Below are positions 12,797 to 25,960 of a stretch of 64,000 bases of DNA, in pieces (within the stretch, counting starts at the first letter, position 1; the number at the start of each line of letters is the position of its first letter). The stretch comes from Luidia sarsii. Taxonomy: Eukaryota; Echinodermata; Asteroidea; Paxillosida; Luidiidae. Location: NCBI GenBank assembly GCA_949987565.1, contig OX465111.1, forward strand, positions 1,715,494 through 1,779,493, given 5' to 3'. A model generated the notes under the pieces. It saw only the letters and a program-made list of their open reading frames with translations, searched no databases and was not told the DNA's origin. A program made the position numbers and the translations under genes.

Positions 12797-13021
12797 CGAA
12801 TTGGAGTGTCGAGTTCTGAGAAGAAAATCAACGAAAACGCTCATTACAATGGATTCAAAATGGAGAACACCACGTGGGTACGCCTATTGACTATTGTGCA
12901 GTTGGCGTGCACTGTGTTCCAACTTCCAGTCGTCTGCCATGTGCTGTCCGAAAAAGTCGTCTCGAAAATATCTCGTCTGCAAAATCTGGGAATAGGGATG
13001 TAGTTACAAGCCATGATGAAG
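12797..13021 (+). CDS. candidate exon with strong donor
   Basis: An acceptor-like 'ttattctccatatttag' ends at 12796 and a strong donor 'gaag|gtaagcc' starts at 13022. Two frames are of interest. One (from the ATG at 12860) reads MENTTWVRLLTIVQLAC and looks like a signal peptide or membrane segment, but stops at 13001-13003, 18 nt before the donor. The other is open from 12820 to the donor in phase 1 and can join the phase-1 exon candidate at 14456 to give ...SHDEG|PSEKLPEG. No ATG lies in that frame within the exon. I do not recognise either peptide. Confidence 0.25.
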
Positions 13022-13705
13022 GTAAGCCAACTACTTATATTTGTTACAAATGAATCTTACTTTGGTGAAGAATATTAGGAAAGGGAGCTTTTACTAGTTT
13101 TAATGTTTTAAAACTTTTAGTTTGCCGGACTTCGTGTCATTGTTTACCTGACTCGAAGTCGACTCGAACTCAAAGATTTGTACTTCGTCACCATCTTGAA
13201 TTTTTCCCCGTCTTTACTTTGCCTTAAAATGTTTGGTACCTCAAAATGTTATTTATCTTACTCATGATATCACAGGGAACTAAACACACACACGCGTTTG
13301 GCCCCAGTTTCTTGGTGGATACTCTGTAGACTGTACCTATCAAGCCAACAAACCTTCAAATTCGGAAACAAACCACAACCTGGATTTTCAGGTTTTGTCA
13401 GACTGAGACAAAGCCTGAGCCTTAGCCTTCATTTCGAAAACTGCCTATGTTTTCTATTTGTCTGAATGCCATTCTGCTGACACAGTGACACAGTGACACT
13501 GATACAGTGACAGTGAGAGTGACATTGCTGTTCGAAGTGAAGCAAACCGCTGTTGTGGTTCACCCAATTATTATTTAAAAGCAATTGGAAAGATTATGGT
13601 TTACGTAAAACTGAAAAGGGTGGACAATACCCTAAATCCACAATAGAGTAGACCAACTACTATTACTAAGTACTACTCTTTTTTTATGTAGAGAAATGAT
13701 ATTGT

Positions 13706-14306
13706 CTGGCACAATCACTTGCCCCCAAAATTGGGCTTGCACACGTTGCAGTATTCCCCAAAAACTAGTCCCACTTACTGGGCCGCTAGGAGCTTCCCTT
13801 AAACGAGTTTTGAGATTGTCGGTCACACTAGCGTCCCACCGCGTCTAATAATATGCAAAAACGGTGATTCTCAACCGAAGGCCTAAAAAGTGCCGAAATC
13901 GCGTTCAAAGATTCAATAAAAGTGTCTGACTGATTATACACGTGTCCAGACGAACAAGTGGTACTTCAGGGGTACGTACGATTTATTTTTTGACCGCAAT
14001 TCTAACAAAATGTCTCCGATGTGGGCATCGGACATGTTGCGTTGTAGCAAACTCCTGTCGTGTGTCCACGATAAAAATCTCACCATGCGCTTTAGCAATG
14101 AGGCCACGTACAAACCATATTACACGAAGACTGGGTACCAGACGTGCTTGGCAAACCACACTTACGACTGTTTCATGTCGCTGTTATACTAGGCAAGCGC
14201 GTGGAACAGTCTCACGAACAATGATATTGCAATAATGTAAGCCCATTTGTCAAGTGATTACGCACGGTTTCCATGTGTGATATTTTTTCCGGCAAGTGGT
14301 TGTGCC
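13706..14306. repeat. foldback or MITE-like element, ~16-bp inverted arms
   Basis: 'ggcacaatcacttgcc' at 13708-13723 is the reverse complement, with one mismatch, of 'ggcaagtggttgtgcc' at 14291-14306. The same core occurs three more times at 58.34-58.68 kb in both orientations, so it is a dispersed family and not a chance hairpin. The interior has no recognisable coding. Flanking words are also shared ('gagtagacca' near 13649 and 'tgtctactct' near 58686, which are inverse-related). Confidence 0.6.
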
Positions 14307-14455
14307 CATGTATGTTGTGTACTTTAGTACAATTTGGAGTTGAATTTTATACTAGTGAGGTATTAATTTAAACTAAAATCTTGCCAAGCTATTCAGCATA
14401 GATTGATTGATAATAAATAGTCCCAATCTTTACCATTTTTTTTTTTAAATTGAAG

Positions 14456-14542
14456 GTCCTTCTGAGAAATTACCAGAAGGCAGTACCAGAAAGAGTATCA
14501 CTGTAGATACCTGCAGCATGTGCAGTATATACAATCATAATG
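14456..14542 (+). CDS. candidate phase-1/phase-1 exon of 87 nt
   Basis: A T-run plus 'aaattgaag' gives an acceptor ending at 14455, and 'aatg|gtaagtt' gives a near-consensus donor after 14542. The exon is 87 nt. In phase 1 it is fully open and reads PSEKLPEGSTRKSITV, then DTCSMCSIYNHN. It could be spliced to the candidate at 12797-13021 (also phase 1) and to 16912-16965. No family is recognised, and the length is too short for the open frame itself to be significant. Confidence 0.25.
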
Positions 14543-14754
14543 GTAAGTTAAAGCATGGTTAAAGCTCTCATTTGCTTGAGTTTGAAGGGAAATATTTAGT
14601 GTGCATTGCTGAAATACCATAAACAAATTGGAATTACATTACAGTTCCCCCAAAAAAACATGACTTTGTAATGCTTACGTGTCACACAGGGGATGGTCAG
14701 TATGCATACAAAACATGCACTTCACTATCCCTACATACGTACCACAAAATCACC

Positions 14755-15618
14755 CTCCTCCCCTCTTTCCTTCTCCTTTCCTTCCCCTCCTCCCATCCTC
14801 CCCACCTACCCCTCCTGCCCTTCTCTCTCCCGCCTTCGCCTCCCCCTCCCCTCCCTCCCCCTTTCAGCCTCCTCCCCTCCTACCCTCCCCTCGTCCCCTC
14901 CCCTCATCCCATCCTCCCCACCTACCCCTCCTCCCCTTCTCTCTCCCACCTCCGCCTCCTCCCTCCCCTCCCTCCCCTTTCGGCCTCCTCCCCTCATCCC
15001 ATCCTTCCTCCTCTCATTCCTCTCCCCTCCTCCCCTCCTCCTCTCCATTCCTCTCCCCTCCTCCCCTCCTCCCCTCCCCTCCTCCCCTCCTCCCCTCCTC
15101 CCCTCCTCCCCTCCACCCCTCCTCCCCCTCCTCCCCTCCTCCCCTCCTCCCCTCCTCCCCTCCTCCCCTCTTCCCCCTCCTCCCCTCCTCCCCTCCACCT
15201 CTCCTCCCCCTCCTCCCCCTTCTCCCCTTCTCCCCTTCCTCCCCTCCTCCCCTCCTCCCCTCCTCCCCTTCCTCCCCTCCATCCCTCCTCCCCCTCCTCC
15301 CCCTCCTCCCCTCCCCTCCCCTCCCCTCTCCTCCTCCCCTCCCCTCCTCCCCTCCTCCCCTCCCCCCTCCCCCTCCTCCCCTCCTCCCCTCCTCCCCTCC
15401 TCCCCTCCTCACCTCTTCCCCTTCCTCCCCCTCCTCCCCCTCCTCCCCCTCCTCCCCCTCCTCCCCCTCCTCCCCCTCCTCCCCCTCCTCCCCCTCCTCC
15501 CCCTCCTCCCCCTCCTCCCCCTCCTCCCCCTCCTCCCCCTCCTCCCCTCCTTCCTCCTCTCATTCCTCTCCCCTCCTCCCCCTCCTCCCCTCCTCCTCTC
15601 CATTCCTCTCCCCTCCTC
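14755..15618. repeat. polypyrimidine CT tract (~0.86 kb)
   Basis: The + strand is almost purely C and T, built from 'ctcctcccc'-type words. A regular 9-bp core ('tcctccccc') fills about 15425-15545. Long homopurine-homopyrimidine DNA of this kind with mirror symmetry can form triplex (H-DNA). Pro/Ser-rich (+) and Gly/Arg-rich (-) open frames cover it in several registers (for example 14679-15764). They are compositional and not taken as genes. Confidence 0.95.
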
Positions 15619-16563
15619 CACTCTCACCACGGACGGCCTGTGACTCTCACCACGGACGGCCTGTGACTCTCACCAGGCAGCTGGTGTCCCTCACCATGAA
15701 CAGCCTGTGTCTCTCACCACGGAGAGCCTGTGACTCACCACGAACGGCCTGTGACTCACCATAGACGGCCTGTAACTCTCACCAGGCAGCTGGTGACCCT
15801 CACCATGGACAGCCTTTGTCTCTCACCTTGGACAGCCTCGTCTCTCACCATGGACAGCCTTCATGTCTCTTACCTTGGACAGCCTTTCGTCTCTCACCAA
15901 GGACAGCCTTCGTGTCTCTCACCATGGACAGCCTCTGTATCTCTCACCATGGACAGCCTATGAATCTCACCATGGACAGCCTCTGCATCTCTCACCATGG
16001 ACAGCCTCTGTATCTCTCACCATGGACAGCCTCTGCATCTCTCACCATGGACAGCCTTTGCATCTCTCACCATGGACAGCCCCTGCATCTCTCACCATGG
16101 ACAGCCTCTGCATCTCTCACCATGGACAGCCCCTGCATCTCTCACCATGGACAGCCCCTGCATCTCTCACCATGGACAGCCCCTGCATCTCTCACCATGG
16201 ACAGCCTATGAATCTCACCATGGACAGCCTCTGCATCTCTCACCATGGACAGCCTATGAATCTCACCATGGACAGCCTCTGTATCTCTCACCATGGACAG
16301 CCTATGAATCTCACCATGGACAGCCCCTGCATCTCTCACCATGGACAGCCTCTGCATCTCTCACCATGGACAGCCTCTGCATCTCTCACCATGGACAGCC
16401 TCTGCATCTCTCACCATGGACAGCCCCTGCATCTCTCACCATGGACAGCCTCTGGATCTCTCACCATGGACAGCCTCTGGATCTCTCACCATGGACAGCC
16501 TCTGCATCTCTCACCATGGACAGCCTCTGCATCTCTCACCATGGACAGCCTCTGTATCTCTCA
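15619..16563. repeat. 25-bp minisatellite, first array
   Basis: About 37 units of 25 bp, each containing 'ctctcaccatggacagcc' followed by a variable 'tctgcat', 'cctgcat' or 'tatgaat' block. The left edge is diverged ('caccacggacggcctgtgac'). The same repeat family, in the same orientation, forms the array at 35.9-37.3 kb. The unit holds ACCATGG, a vertebrate-type optimal translation-start context, in every copy. Since 25 is not a multiple of 3, the start codons rotate through all three frames. Confidence 0.96.
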
Positions 16564-16911
16564 CCATGGACAATGTCATGCAATCTTGGATTTGTGGACC
16601 CACAATGCTCTTCGTTGAGCTGTCGGAACTAACGGGTTGAGTTCCCCAGTTTTGGGTTGAATTCCCCATCCCACCATGTCTCGCCATGTGTCTCTCACCA
16701 TGGACAGCCTTTGCATCTCATCATGGACAGCCTCTGTATCTCTCGCCATGGACAGCCTCTGTATCTCTCACTGTGGACAACCCCTGTATCTCTCACCGTG
16801 GACAACGTCATGCAATGTTGGATTTGTGGACCAATGTGTCTCTTCGTTGAGCTGTCGTAACTAATGGGTTGAGTTCCCCAGTTTTGGGTTGAATTCCCCA
16901 CATTTTCCCAG
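16564..16911. repeat. ~232-bp duplication of the array's right flank
   Basis: The segment 'gtcatgcaatcttggatttg' ... 'gttgaattcccca' at about 16572-16672 is repeated with few changes at about 16804-16903 (offset about 232). Between the two lie five to six further 25-bp repeat units. The duplication therefore copied the array edge together with its flank. Confidence 0.85.
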
Positions 16912-16965
16912 GAGATGAACTCGGAGTCGTGGAGCTCTATTGGCTGTCAAAACTACCCAGAAAAG
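16912..16965 (+). CDS. candidate 54-nt phase-1 exon
   Basis: The acceptor 'ccccacattttcccag' is strong; the donor 'aaag|gttcgt' is weaker. In phase 1 the exon reads DELGVVELYWLSKLPRK and would join after 14542. In phase 0 it reads EMNSESWSSIGCQNYPEK and stays open well past the donor. It is short, and no family is recognised. Confidence 0.2.
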
Positions 16966-19900
16966 GTTCGTAAAATAGTTATATTCTTTCATAGAATGCG
17001 ATTTTTTCATCACCTTATTAATGAAAAGGTATGCCTTATTTAAACATAGGTACAGCCAGCTGACTGCAAGAGATTTCTTTTCCAAGTACACGAAATAAAC
17101 CAATCAAATATGGAGGTTTCCTGGGTTCAAATCCCATGCAATACCCCCCTCCCTCCCCCCCCCCAAGTCACATTTGTTCCTGAATCCCATCAAATACCCC
17201 CCCTGAGTCCCATGGGGTCCTGAATCCCATACAATACCACCCCCCCCCCCCCCGAGTCCAACGCAGTCCCAAATCCCATGCAATTCCCCCCTGAGTCCCA
17301 CGTAGTCCAAAATTCCATGCAATACTCCCCCCCCCCTGAGTCCCACGTAGTCCCAAATCCCATGCAATACCCCCCTGAGTCCCACGTAGTCCCAAATCCC
17401 ATGCAATACCCCCCCCCGAGTCCCACGTAGTCCCAAATCCCATGCAATACCCCCCCCCCTGAGTCCCACGTAGTCCCAAATCCCATGCAATACCCCCCTG
17501 AGTCCCACGTAGTCCCAAATCCCATGCAATACCCACCCCCCCCGAGTCCCACGTAGTCCCAAATCCCATGCAATACCCCCCCCCCCCCCCGAGTCCCACG
17601 TAGTCCCAAATCCCATGCATTCCCCTCCCCCGAGTCCCACACAGTCCCAAATCCCATGCATTCCCCCCCCCCCGAGTCCCACAGTCCCAAATCCCATGCA
17701 TTCCCCCCCCCCCCCGAGTCCCACGCAGTCCAAAATCCCATGCGATACCCCCCCCGAGTCCCACGTAGTCCCAAATCCCATGCAATACCCCCCCCCCCCC
17801 CCGAGTCCCACGTAGTCCCAAATCCCATGCTTCCCCCCCCCCCCGAGTCCCACGTAGTCCCAAATCCCATGCATTCCCCCCCCCGAGTCCCACACAGTCC
17901 CAAATCCCATGCAATACCCCCCCCCGAGTCCCACACAGTCCCAAATCCCATGCAATACCCCCCCCCCCCGAGTCCCACGCAGTCCAAAATCCCATGCGAT
18001 ACCCCCCCCCCCCCCGAGTCCCACGCAGTCCCAAATCCCATGTAATACCCCCCCCCCGAATCCTAAGCAGTCCCAAATCCCATGCAATACCGCCCCCCCC
18101 CCCCCGAGTCCCACGCAGTCCCAAATCCCATGCAATACCCCCCCCCCCCGAGTCCCACGTAGTCCCAAATCCCATGCATTCCCCCCCCCCCGAGTCCCAC
18201 ACAGTCCCAAATCCCATGCAATACCCCCCCTCCCTGAGTCCCAGTCAGTCCCAAATCCCATGCAATACCCCCCCCCCCCGAGTCCCACGCAGTCCAAAAT
18301 CCCATGCGATACCCCCCCCCCCCCCCGAGTCCCACGTAGTCCCAAATCCCATGCATTCCCCCCCCAGTCCCACACAGTCCCAAATCCCATGCAATACCCC
18401 CCCCCGAGTCCCACGCAGTCCCAAATCCCATGCATTCCCCCCCCCGAGTCCCACACAGTCCCAAATCCCATGCAATACCCCCCCCCCCCGAGTCCCACGT
18501 AGTCCCAAATCCCATGCATTCCCCCCCCCCCGAGTCCCACACAGTCCCAAATCCCATGCAATACCCCCCCTGAGTCCCACGTAGTCCCAAATCCCATGCA
18601 ATACCACCCTCCTGAGTCCCACGCAGTCCCAAATCCCATGCAATACCCCCCCCTGAGTCCCACGTAGTCCCAAATCCCATGCAATACCCCCCCTGAGTCC
18701 CACATAGTCCCAAATCCCATGCAATACCCCCCCCCCTGAGTCCCACGTAGTCCTAAATCCCATGCATTCCCCCCCCCGAGTCCCACACAGTCCCAAATCC
18801 CATGCAATACCCCCCCCCCGAGTCCCACACAGTCCCAAATCCCATGCAATACCCCCCCCCCCCGAGTCCCACGCAGTCCAAAATCCCATGCGATACCCCC
18901 CCCCCCCGAGTCCCACGCAGTCCCAAATCCCATGTAATACCCCCCCCCCCGAATCCTAAGCAGTCCCAAATCCCATGCAATACCGCCCCCCCCCCGAGTC
19001 CCACGCAGTCCCAAATCCCATGCAATACCCCCCCCCCCCGAGTCCCACACAGTCCCACATTCCATGCAATACCCCCCCCCCCCGAGTCCCACGTAGTCCC
19101 AAATCCCATGCATTCCCCTCCCCCGAGTCCCACACAGTCCCAAATCCCATGCAATACCCCCCTCCCTGAGTCCCACGCAGTCCCAAATCCCATGCAATAC
19201 CCCCCCCCCCCCCGAGTCCCACACAGTCCCAAATCCCATGCAATACCCCCCCCCCCCGAGTCCCACGTAGTCCCAAATCCCATGCATTCCCCCCCCGAGT
19301 CCCACACAGTCCCAAATCCCATGCATTCCCCCCCCCCCCGAGTCCCACACAGTCCCAAATCCCATGCAATACCCCCCCCTCCCTGAGTCCCAGTCAGTCC
19401 CAAATCCCATGCAATACCCCCCCCCCCCGAGTCCCACGTAGTCCCAAATCCCATGCATTCCCCCCCCGAGTCCCACACAGTCCCAAATCCCATGCATTCC
19501 CCCCCCCCCCCAGTCCCACACAGTCCCAAATCCCATGCAATACCCCCCCCCCCCCCCGAGTCCCACGCAGTCCCAAATCCCATGCATTCCCCCCCCAGTC
19601 CCACACAGTCCCAAATCCCATGCAATACCCCCCCCCCGAGTCCCACGTAGTCCCAAATCCCATGCATTCCCCCCCCCCCCGAGTCCCACACAGTCCCAAA
19701 TCCCATGCAATACCCCCCCTGAGTCCCACGTAGTCCCAAATCCCATGCAATACCACCCTCCTGAGTCCCACGCAGTCCCAAATCCCATGCAATACCCCCC
19801 CCTGAGTCCCACGTAGTCCCAAATCCCATGCAATACCCCCCCCCCTGAGTCCCACATAGTCCCAAATCCCATGCAATACCCCCCCCCCCTGAGTCCCACG

Positions 19901-20442
19901 CAGTCTCAAATCCCATGCAATCCCCACCCTGAGTCCAACGTGGTCCCAAATCCCATGCAATACCCCCCCGAGTCGCACGTAGTCCCAAATCCCATGCAAT
20001 ACCCCCCCCCCCGAGTCCAACGTGGTCCCAAATCCCATGCAATCCCCACCCTCCCTGAGTCCCACGCAGTCTCAAATCCCATGGAATTCCCACCCTGAGT
20101 CCAACGTGGTCCCAAATCCCATGCAATACCCCCCCCTGAGTCCCACATAGTCCCAAATCCCATGCAATACCCCCCCCTGAGTCCCACGTAGTCCCAAATC
20201 CCATGCAATACCCCCCCCCCTGAGTCCCACGTAGTCCCAAATCCCATGCAATACCCCCCCCCCTGAGTCCCACGCAGTCTCAAATCCCATGCAATCCCCA
20301 CCCTGAGTCCAACGTGGTCCCAAATCCCATGCAATACCCCCCCGAGTCGCACGTAGTCCCAAATCCCATGCAATACCCCCCCCCCCCCCCGAGTCCAACG
20401 TGGTCCCAAATCCCATGCAATCCCCACCCTCCCTGAGTCCCA

Positions 20443-23400
20443 CGCAGTCTCAAATCCCATGCAATTCCCACCCTGAGTCCAACGTGGTCCCAAATCCCAT
20501 GCAATACCCCCCCTCCCTGAGTCCCACGCAAACACAAATCCCATACAATTCCCACCCTGAGTCCAACGTGGTCCCAAATCCCATGCAATACCCCCCCCCC
20601 TGAGTCCCACGCAGTCTCAAATCCCATGCAATTCCCACCCTGAGTCCCACGCAATCCCAAATCCCATGCGATACCCCCCCCCGAGTCCTGCGTAGTCCCA
20701 AATCCCATGCAATCCCCCCCCCTGAGTCCCACGCAGTCCCAAATCCCATGCGATACCCCCCCCCCCCGAGTCCCGCGTAGTCCCAAATCCCATGCAATCC
20801 CCCCCCCCTGAGTCCCACGCAATCCCAAATCCCATGCGATACCCCCCCCCCCCCCCGAGTCCCGCGTAGTCCCAAATCCCATGCAATCCCCCCCTGAGTC
20901 CCACGCAGTCCCAATTCCCATGCAATACCCCCCCTGCAATCTCCCCCCCCCCCTGAGTCCCACGCAGTCCCAAATCCCATGCATTCCCCCCCTGCAATCT
21001 CCCCCCCCCCGAGTCCCACACAGTCCCAAATCCCATGCATTCCCCCCCCCCGAGTCCCACACAGTCCCAAATCCCATGCAATACCCCCCCTCCCTGAGTC
21101 CCAGTCAGTCCCAAATCCCATGCGATACCCCCACCCCCCCCGAGTCCCACGTAGTCCCAAATCCCATGCATTCCCCCCCCAGTCCCACACAGTCCCAAAT
21201 CCCATGCAATACCCCCCCCCCGAGTCCCACGCAGTCCCAAATCCCATGCATTCCCCCCCCGAGTCCCACACAGTCCCAAATCCCATGCAATACCCCCCCC
21301 CCGAGTCCCACGTAGTCCCAAATCCCATGCATTCCCCCCCCCCCGAGTCCCACACAGTCCCAAATCCCATGCAATACCCCCCCTGAGTCCCACGTAGTCC
21401 CAAATCCCATGCAATACCACCCTCCTGAGTCCCACGCAGTCCCAAATCCCATGCAATACCCCCCCCTGAGTCCCACGTAGTCCCAAATCCCATGCAATAC
21501 CCCCCCTGAGTCCCACATAGTCCCAAATCCCATGCAATACCCCCCCCCCTGAGTCCCACGTAGTCCCAAATCCCATGCAATACCCCCCCCCCCTGAGTCC
21601 CACGCAGTCTCAAATCCCATGCAATTCCCACCCTCCCTGAGTCCCACGCAGTCTCAAATCCCATGCAATTCCCACCCTGAGTCCAACGTGGTCCCAAATC
21701 CCATGCAATACCCCCCCCTGAGTCCCACATAGTCCCAAATCCCATGCAATACCCCCCCCCTGAGTCCCACGTAGTCCCAAATCCCATGCAATACCCCCCC
21801 CCCTGAGTCCCACGCAGTCTCAAATCCCATGCAATCCCCACCCTGAGTCCAACGTGGTCCCAAATCCCATGCAATACCCCCCCGAGTCGCACGTAGTCCC
21901 AAATCCCATGCAATACCCCCCCCCCCCCCGAGTCCAACGTGGTCCCAAATCCCATGCAATCCCCACCCTCCCTGAGTCCCACGCAGTCTCAAATCCCATA
22001 CAATTCCCACCCTGAGTCCAACGTGGTCCCAAATCCCATGCAATACCCCCCCCCCTGAGTCCCACGCAGTCTCAAATCCCATGCAATTCCCACCCTGAGT
22101 CCCACGCAATCCCAAATCCCATGCGATACCCCCCCCCCCGAGTCCTGCGTAGTCCCAAATCCCATGCAATCCCCCCCCCTGAGTCCCACGCAGTCCCAAA
22201 TCCCATGCGATACCCCCCCCCCGAGTCCCGCGTAGTCCCAAATCCCATGCAATCCCCCCCCCCCTGAGTCCCACGCAATCCCAAATCCCATGCGATACCC
22301 CCCCCCCCCCGAGTCCTGCGTAGTCCCAAATCCCATGCAATCCCCCCCCCTGAGTCCCACGCAGTCCCAAATCCCATGCGATACCCCCCCCCCCGAGTCC
22401 CGCGTAGTCCCAAATCCCATGCAATCCCCCCCCCCTGAGTCCCACGCAGTCCCAAATCCCATGCAATACCCCCCCTGCAATCTCCCCCCCCCCTGAGTCC
22501 CACGCAGTCCCAAATCCCATGCATTCCCCCCCTGCAATCTCCCCCCCCCCCGAGTCCCACACAGTCCCAAATCCCATGCATTCCCCCCCCCGAGTCCCAC
22601 ACAGTCCCAAATCCCATGCAATACCCCCCCTCCCTGAGTCCCAGTCAGTCCCAAATCCCATGCGATACCCCCACCCCCCCCGAGTCCCACGTAGTCCCAA
22701 ATCCCATGCATTCCCCCCCCAGTCCCACACAGTCCCAAATCCCATGCAATACCCCCCCCCGAGTCCCACGCAGTCCCAAATCCCATGCATTCCCCCCCCC
22801 GAGTCCCACACAGTCCCAAATCCCATGCAATACCCCCCCCCCCGAGTCCCACGTAGTCCCAAATCCCATGCATTCCCCCCCCCCCCCGAGTCCCACACAG
22901 TCCCAAATCCCATGCAATACCCCCCCTGAGTCCCACGTAGTCCCAAATCCCATGCAATACCACCCTCCTGAGTCCCACGTAGTCCCAAATCCCATGCAAT
23001 ACCCCCCCCTGAGTCCCACATAGTCCCAAATCCCATGCAATACCCCCCCCCCCCTGAGTCCCACGTAGTCCCAAATCCCATGCAATACCCCCCCCCCTGA
23101 GTCCCACGCAGTCTCAAATCCCATGCAATCCCCACCCTGAGTCCAACGTGGTCCCAAATCCCATGCAATACCCCCCTGAGTCGCACGTAGTCCCAAATCC
23201 CATGCAATACCCCCCCCCCCCCCGAGTCCAACGTGGTCCCAAATCCCATGCAATCCCCACCCTCCCTGAGTCCCACGCAGTCTCAAATCCCATGCAATTC
23301 CCACCCTGAGTCCAACGTGGTCCCAAATCCCATGCAATACCCCCCCCTGAGTCCCACATAGTCCCAAATCCCATGCAATACCCCCCCCCCTGAGTCCCAC

Positions 23401-25240
23401 GTAGTCCCAAATCCCATGCAATACCCCCCCCCCCTGAGTCCCACGCAGTCTCAAATCCCATGCAATCCCCACCCTGAGTCCAACGTGGTCCCAAATCCCA
23501 TGCAATACCCCCCGAGTCGCACGTAGTCCCAAATCCCATGCAATACCCCCCCCCCCGAGTCCAACGTGGTCCCAAATCCCATGCAATCCCCACCCTCCCT
23601 GAGTCCCACGCAGTCTCAAATCCCATGCAATTCCCACCCTGAGTCCAACGTGGTCCCAAATCCCATGCAATACCCCCCCTCCCTGAGTCCCACGCAGTCT
23701 CAAATCCCATGCAATTCCCACCCTGAGTCCCACGCAATCCCAAATCCCATGCGATACCCCCCCCCCGAGTCCCGCGTAGTCCCAAATCCCATGCAATCCC
23801 CCCCCCTGAGTCCCACGCAGTCGCAAATCCCATGCGATACCCCCCCCCCCCGAGTCCCGCGTAGTCCCAAATCCCATGCAATCCCCCCCCCCCCTGAGTC
23901 CCACGCAATCCCAAATCCCATGCGATACCCCCCCCCCCCGAGTCCCGCGTAGTCCCAAATCCCATGCAATCCCCCCCCCCTGAGTCCCACGCAGTCCCAA
24001 ATCCCATGCAATACCCCCCCTGCAATCTCCCCCCCCCCTGAGTCCCACGTGGTCCAAAATCCCATGCAATACCTCCCCCCTGAGTCCCACGTGGTCCAAA
24101 ATCCCATGCAATACCACCCACTGAGTCCCACGCAGTCCCAAATCCCATGCAATACCCCCCCCTGAGTCCCACGTAGTCCCAAATCCCATGCATTCCCCCC
24201 CCCGAGTCCCACACAGTCCCAAATCCCATGCAATACCCCCCCCCCCCCGAGTCCCACGTAGTCCCAAATCCCATGCAATACCCCCCCCCCGAGTCCCACG
24301 CAGTCCCAAATCCCATGCATCCCCCCCCCCGAGTCCCACACAGTCCCAAATCCCATGCAATACCCCCCCCCCGAGTCCCACGCAGTCCCAAATCCCATGC
24401 AATACCCCCCCCGAGTCCCACGTAGTCCCTAATCCCATGCGATACCCCCCCCCCCCCGAGTTCCACGTAGTCCCAAATCCCATGCAATACCCTCCCCGAG
24501 TTCCACGCAGTCCCAAATCCCATGCGATACCCCCCCCCCCGAGTTCCACGTAGTCCCAAATCCCATGCAATACCCCCCCCCCGAGTCCCACGCAGTCCCA
24601 AATCCCATGCAATACCCCCCTGAGTGCCACGTAGTCCCAAATCCCATGCAATACCCCCACCCTGAGTCCCACGTAGTCCCAAATCCCATGCAATACCCCC
24701 CCTGAGTCCCACGCAGTCCCAAATCCCATGCAATACCACCCACTGAGTCCCACGCAGTCCCAAATCCCATGCAATACCCCTCCCCCCGAGTCCCATAGTC
24801 CCAAATCCCATGCAATACCCCCCCCCGAGTCCCATAGTCCCAAATCCCATGCAATACCCAACCCCTCCCCCCCGAGTCCCACGTGGTCCCAAATCCCATG
24901 CAATACCCCCCTGAGTCCCACGCAGTCCCAAATCCCATGCAATACCCCCCCTGCAACCCCCCCCCCCCCCGAGTTCCACGCAGTCCCAAATCCCATGCAA
25001 TCCCCACCCTGAGTCCAACGTGGTCCCAAATCCCATGCAATACCCCCCTTGAGTCCCACGCAGTCCCAAATCCCATGCATTACCCCCCCCCCTCCCTGAG
25101 TCCCACGCAATCCCAAATCCCATGCGATACCCCCCCCCCCCCGAGTCCTGCGTAGTCCCAAATCCCATGCAATCCCCCCCCTCCCTGAGTCCCACGCAGT
25201 CCCAAATCCCATGCAATACCCCCCCTGCAATCTTCCCCCC
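20443..25240. repeat. ~1.54-kb higher-order repeats in the C-run array
   Basis: The rare variant 'cctgcaatctcccccc' occurs at about 20933, 22474, 24019 and 25224, offsets of 1541, 1545 and 1205. Ordered strings of other variants (for example 'gagtcgcacgtagt', 'tccaacgtggtcccaaat') recur with it in the same sequence. Multi-unit blocks have therefore been duplicated in tandem at least three times, the last copy being shortened. Confidence 0.8.
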
Positions 25241-25379
25241 CCCCCGAGTTCCACGTGGTCCAAAATCCCATGCAATCCCCCCCCCGAGTCCCACGTGGTC
25301 CCAAATCCCATGCAATCCCCCCCCCCCCGAGTCCCACACAGTCCCAAATCCCATGCAATACCCCCCCCCCCCCCCCCGA

Positions 25380-25960
25380 GTCCCATTTGGTCCAGAATCT
25401 CATGCAATACCCCCCCTCCCCAGGTTCACATTTGGTCAAAAATCCCACGCAATACCACCCCCCCCCCCCCGAGTCCCATTTGGTCCAGAATCCCATGCAA
25501 TGCCCCCCCCCCAAGTCCCACGTTGTTCCGAATCCCATGCAATACCCCCTTCCCCCCCCCCAGTCCCATTTGGTACAAAATCCCCCTCCAAGTCCCACGT
25601 TATCCCGAATCCCATCCAATATCCCCCTCCTTTCCCCCTCCCCCCCCCCAGAGTCCCATTTGGTCTAGAATCCGGTGCAATACCCTCCTCCCCCGAGTTC
25701 CTCAAGGTCCAGAATCCAATGCGATACCCCCCCTTTCAAGTCCTATTTCGTCCAAAATTCCGTGCAATACCCCCCTTGAGTCCTACACGGTCCCGAGTCC
25801 CATGCAATACCCCCCCGAGTCGCATTTGGTCCCGAATCCAATACAATATCCTCCCCCCCGAATCCCACATGGTCCCGAATCCCATGAAATACCCCCCCCC
25901 GAATCCCACGTGGTCCCGAATCCAATACAATACCCCTCCCCCCGAGTCCCACGTAGTCCT
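25380..25960. repeat. left copy of a ~0.6-kb duplicated block
   Basis: This block of diverged units ('ggtccagaatctcatgc', 'aggttcacatttggtc', 'ctttcaagtcctatttcg') is repeated almost verbatim from 27590 (offset about 2202). The left copy runs without interruption through 'ccgtgcaatacccccc' into 'ttgagtcctacacggtcc'. It serves as the reference for the disrupted right copy. Confidence 0.9.

Noticed and set aside
14671..15764. Proline-rich and glycine-rich open frames of 130-360 codons
   Set aside because: Pure consequence of the CT tract: several overlapping frames on both strands are equally open.
17104..19899. A 931-codon minus-strand open frame (Gly/Trp-rich repeats) and many similar frames on both strands up to 28.5 kb
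   Set aside because: The repeat unit lacks stops on both strands and the frame changes whenever a C-run changes length. There is no start context, splice signal or conserved register.
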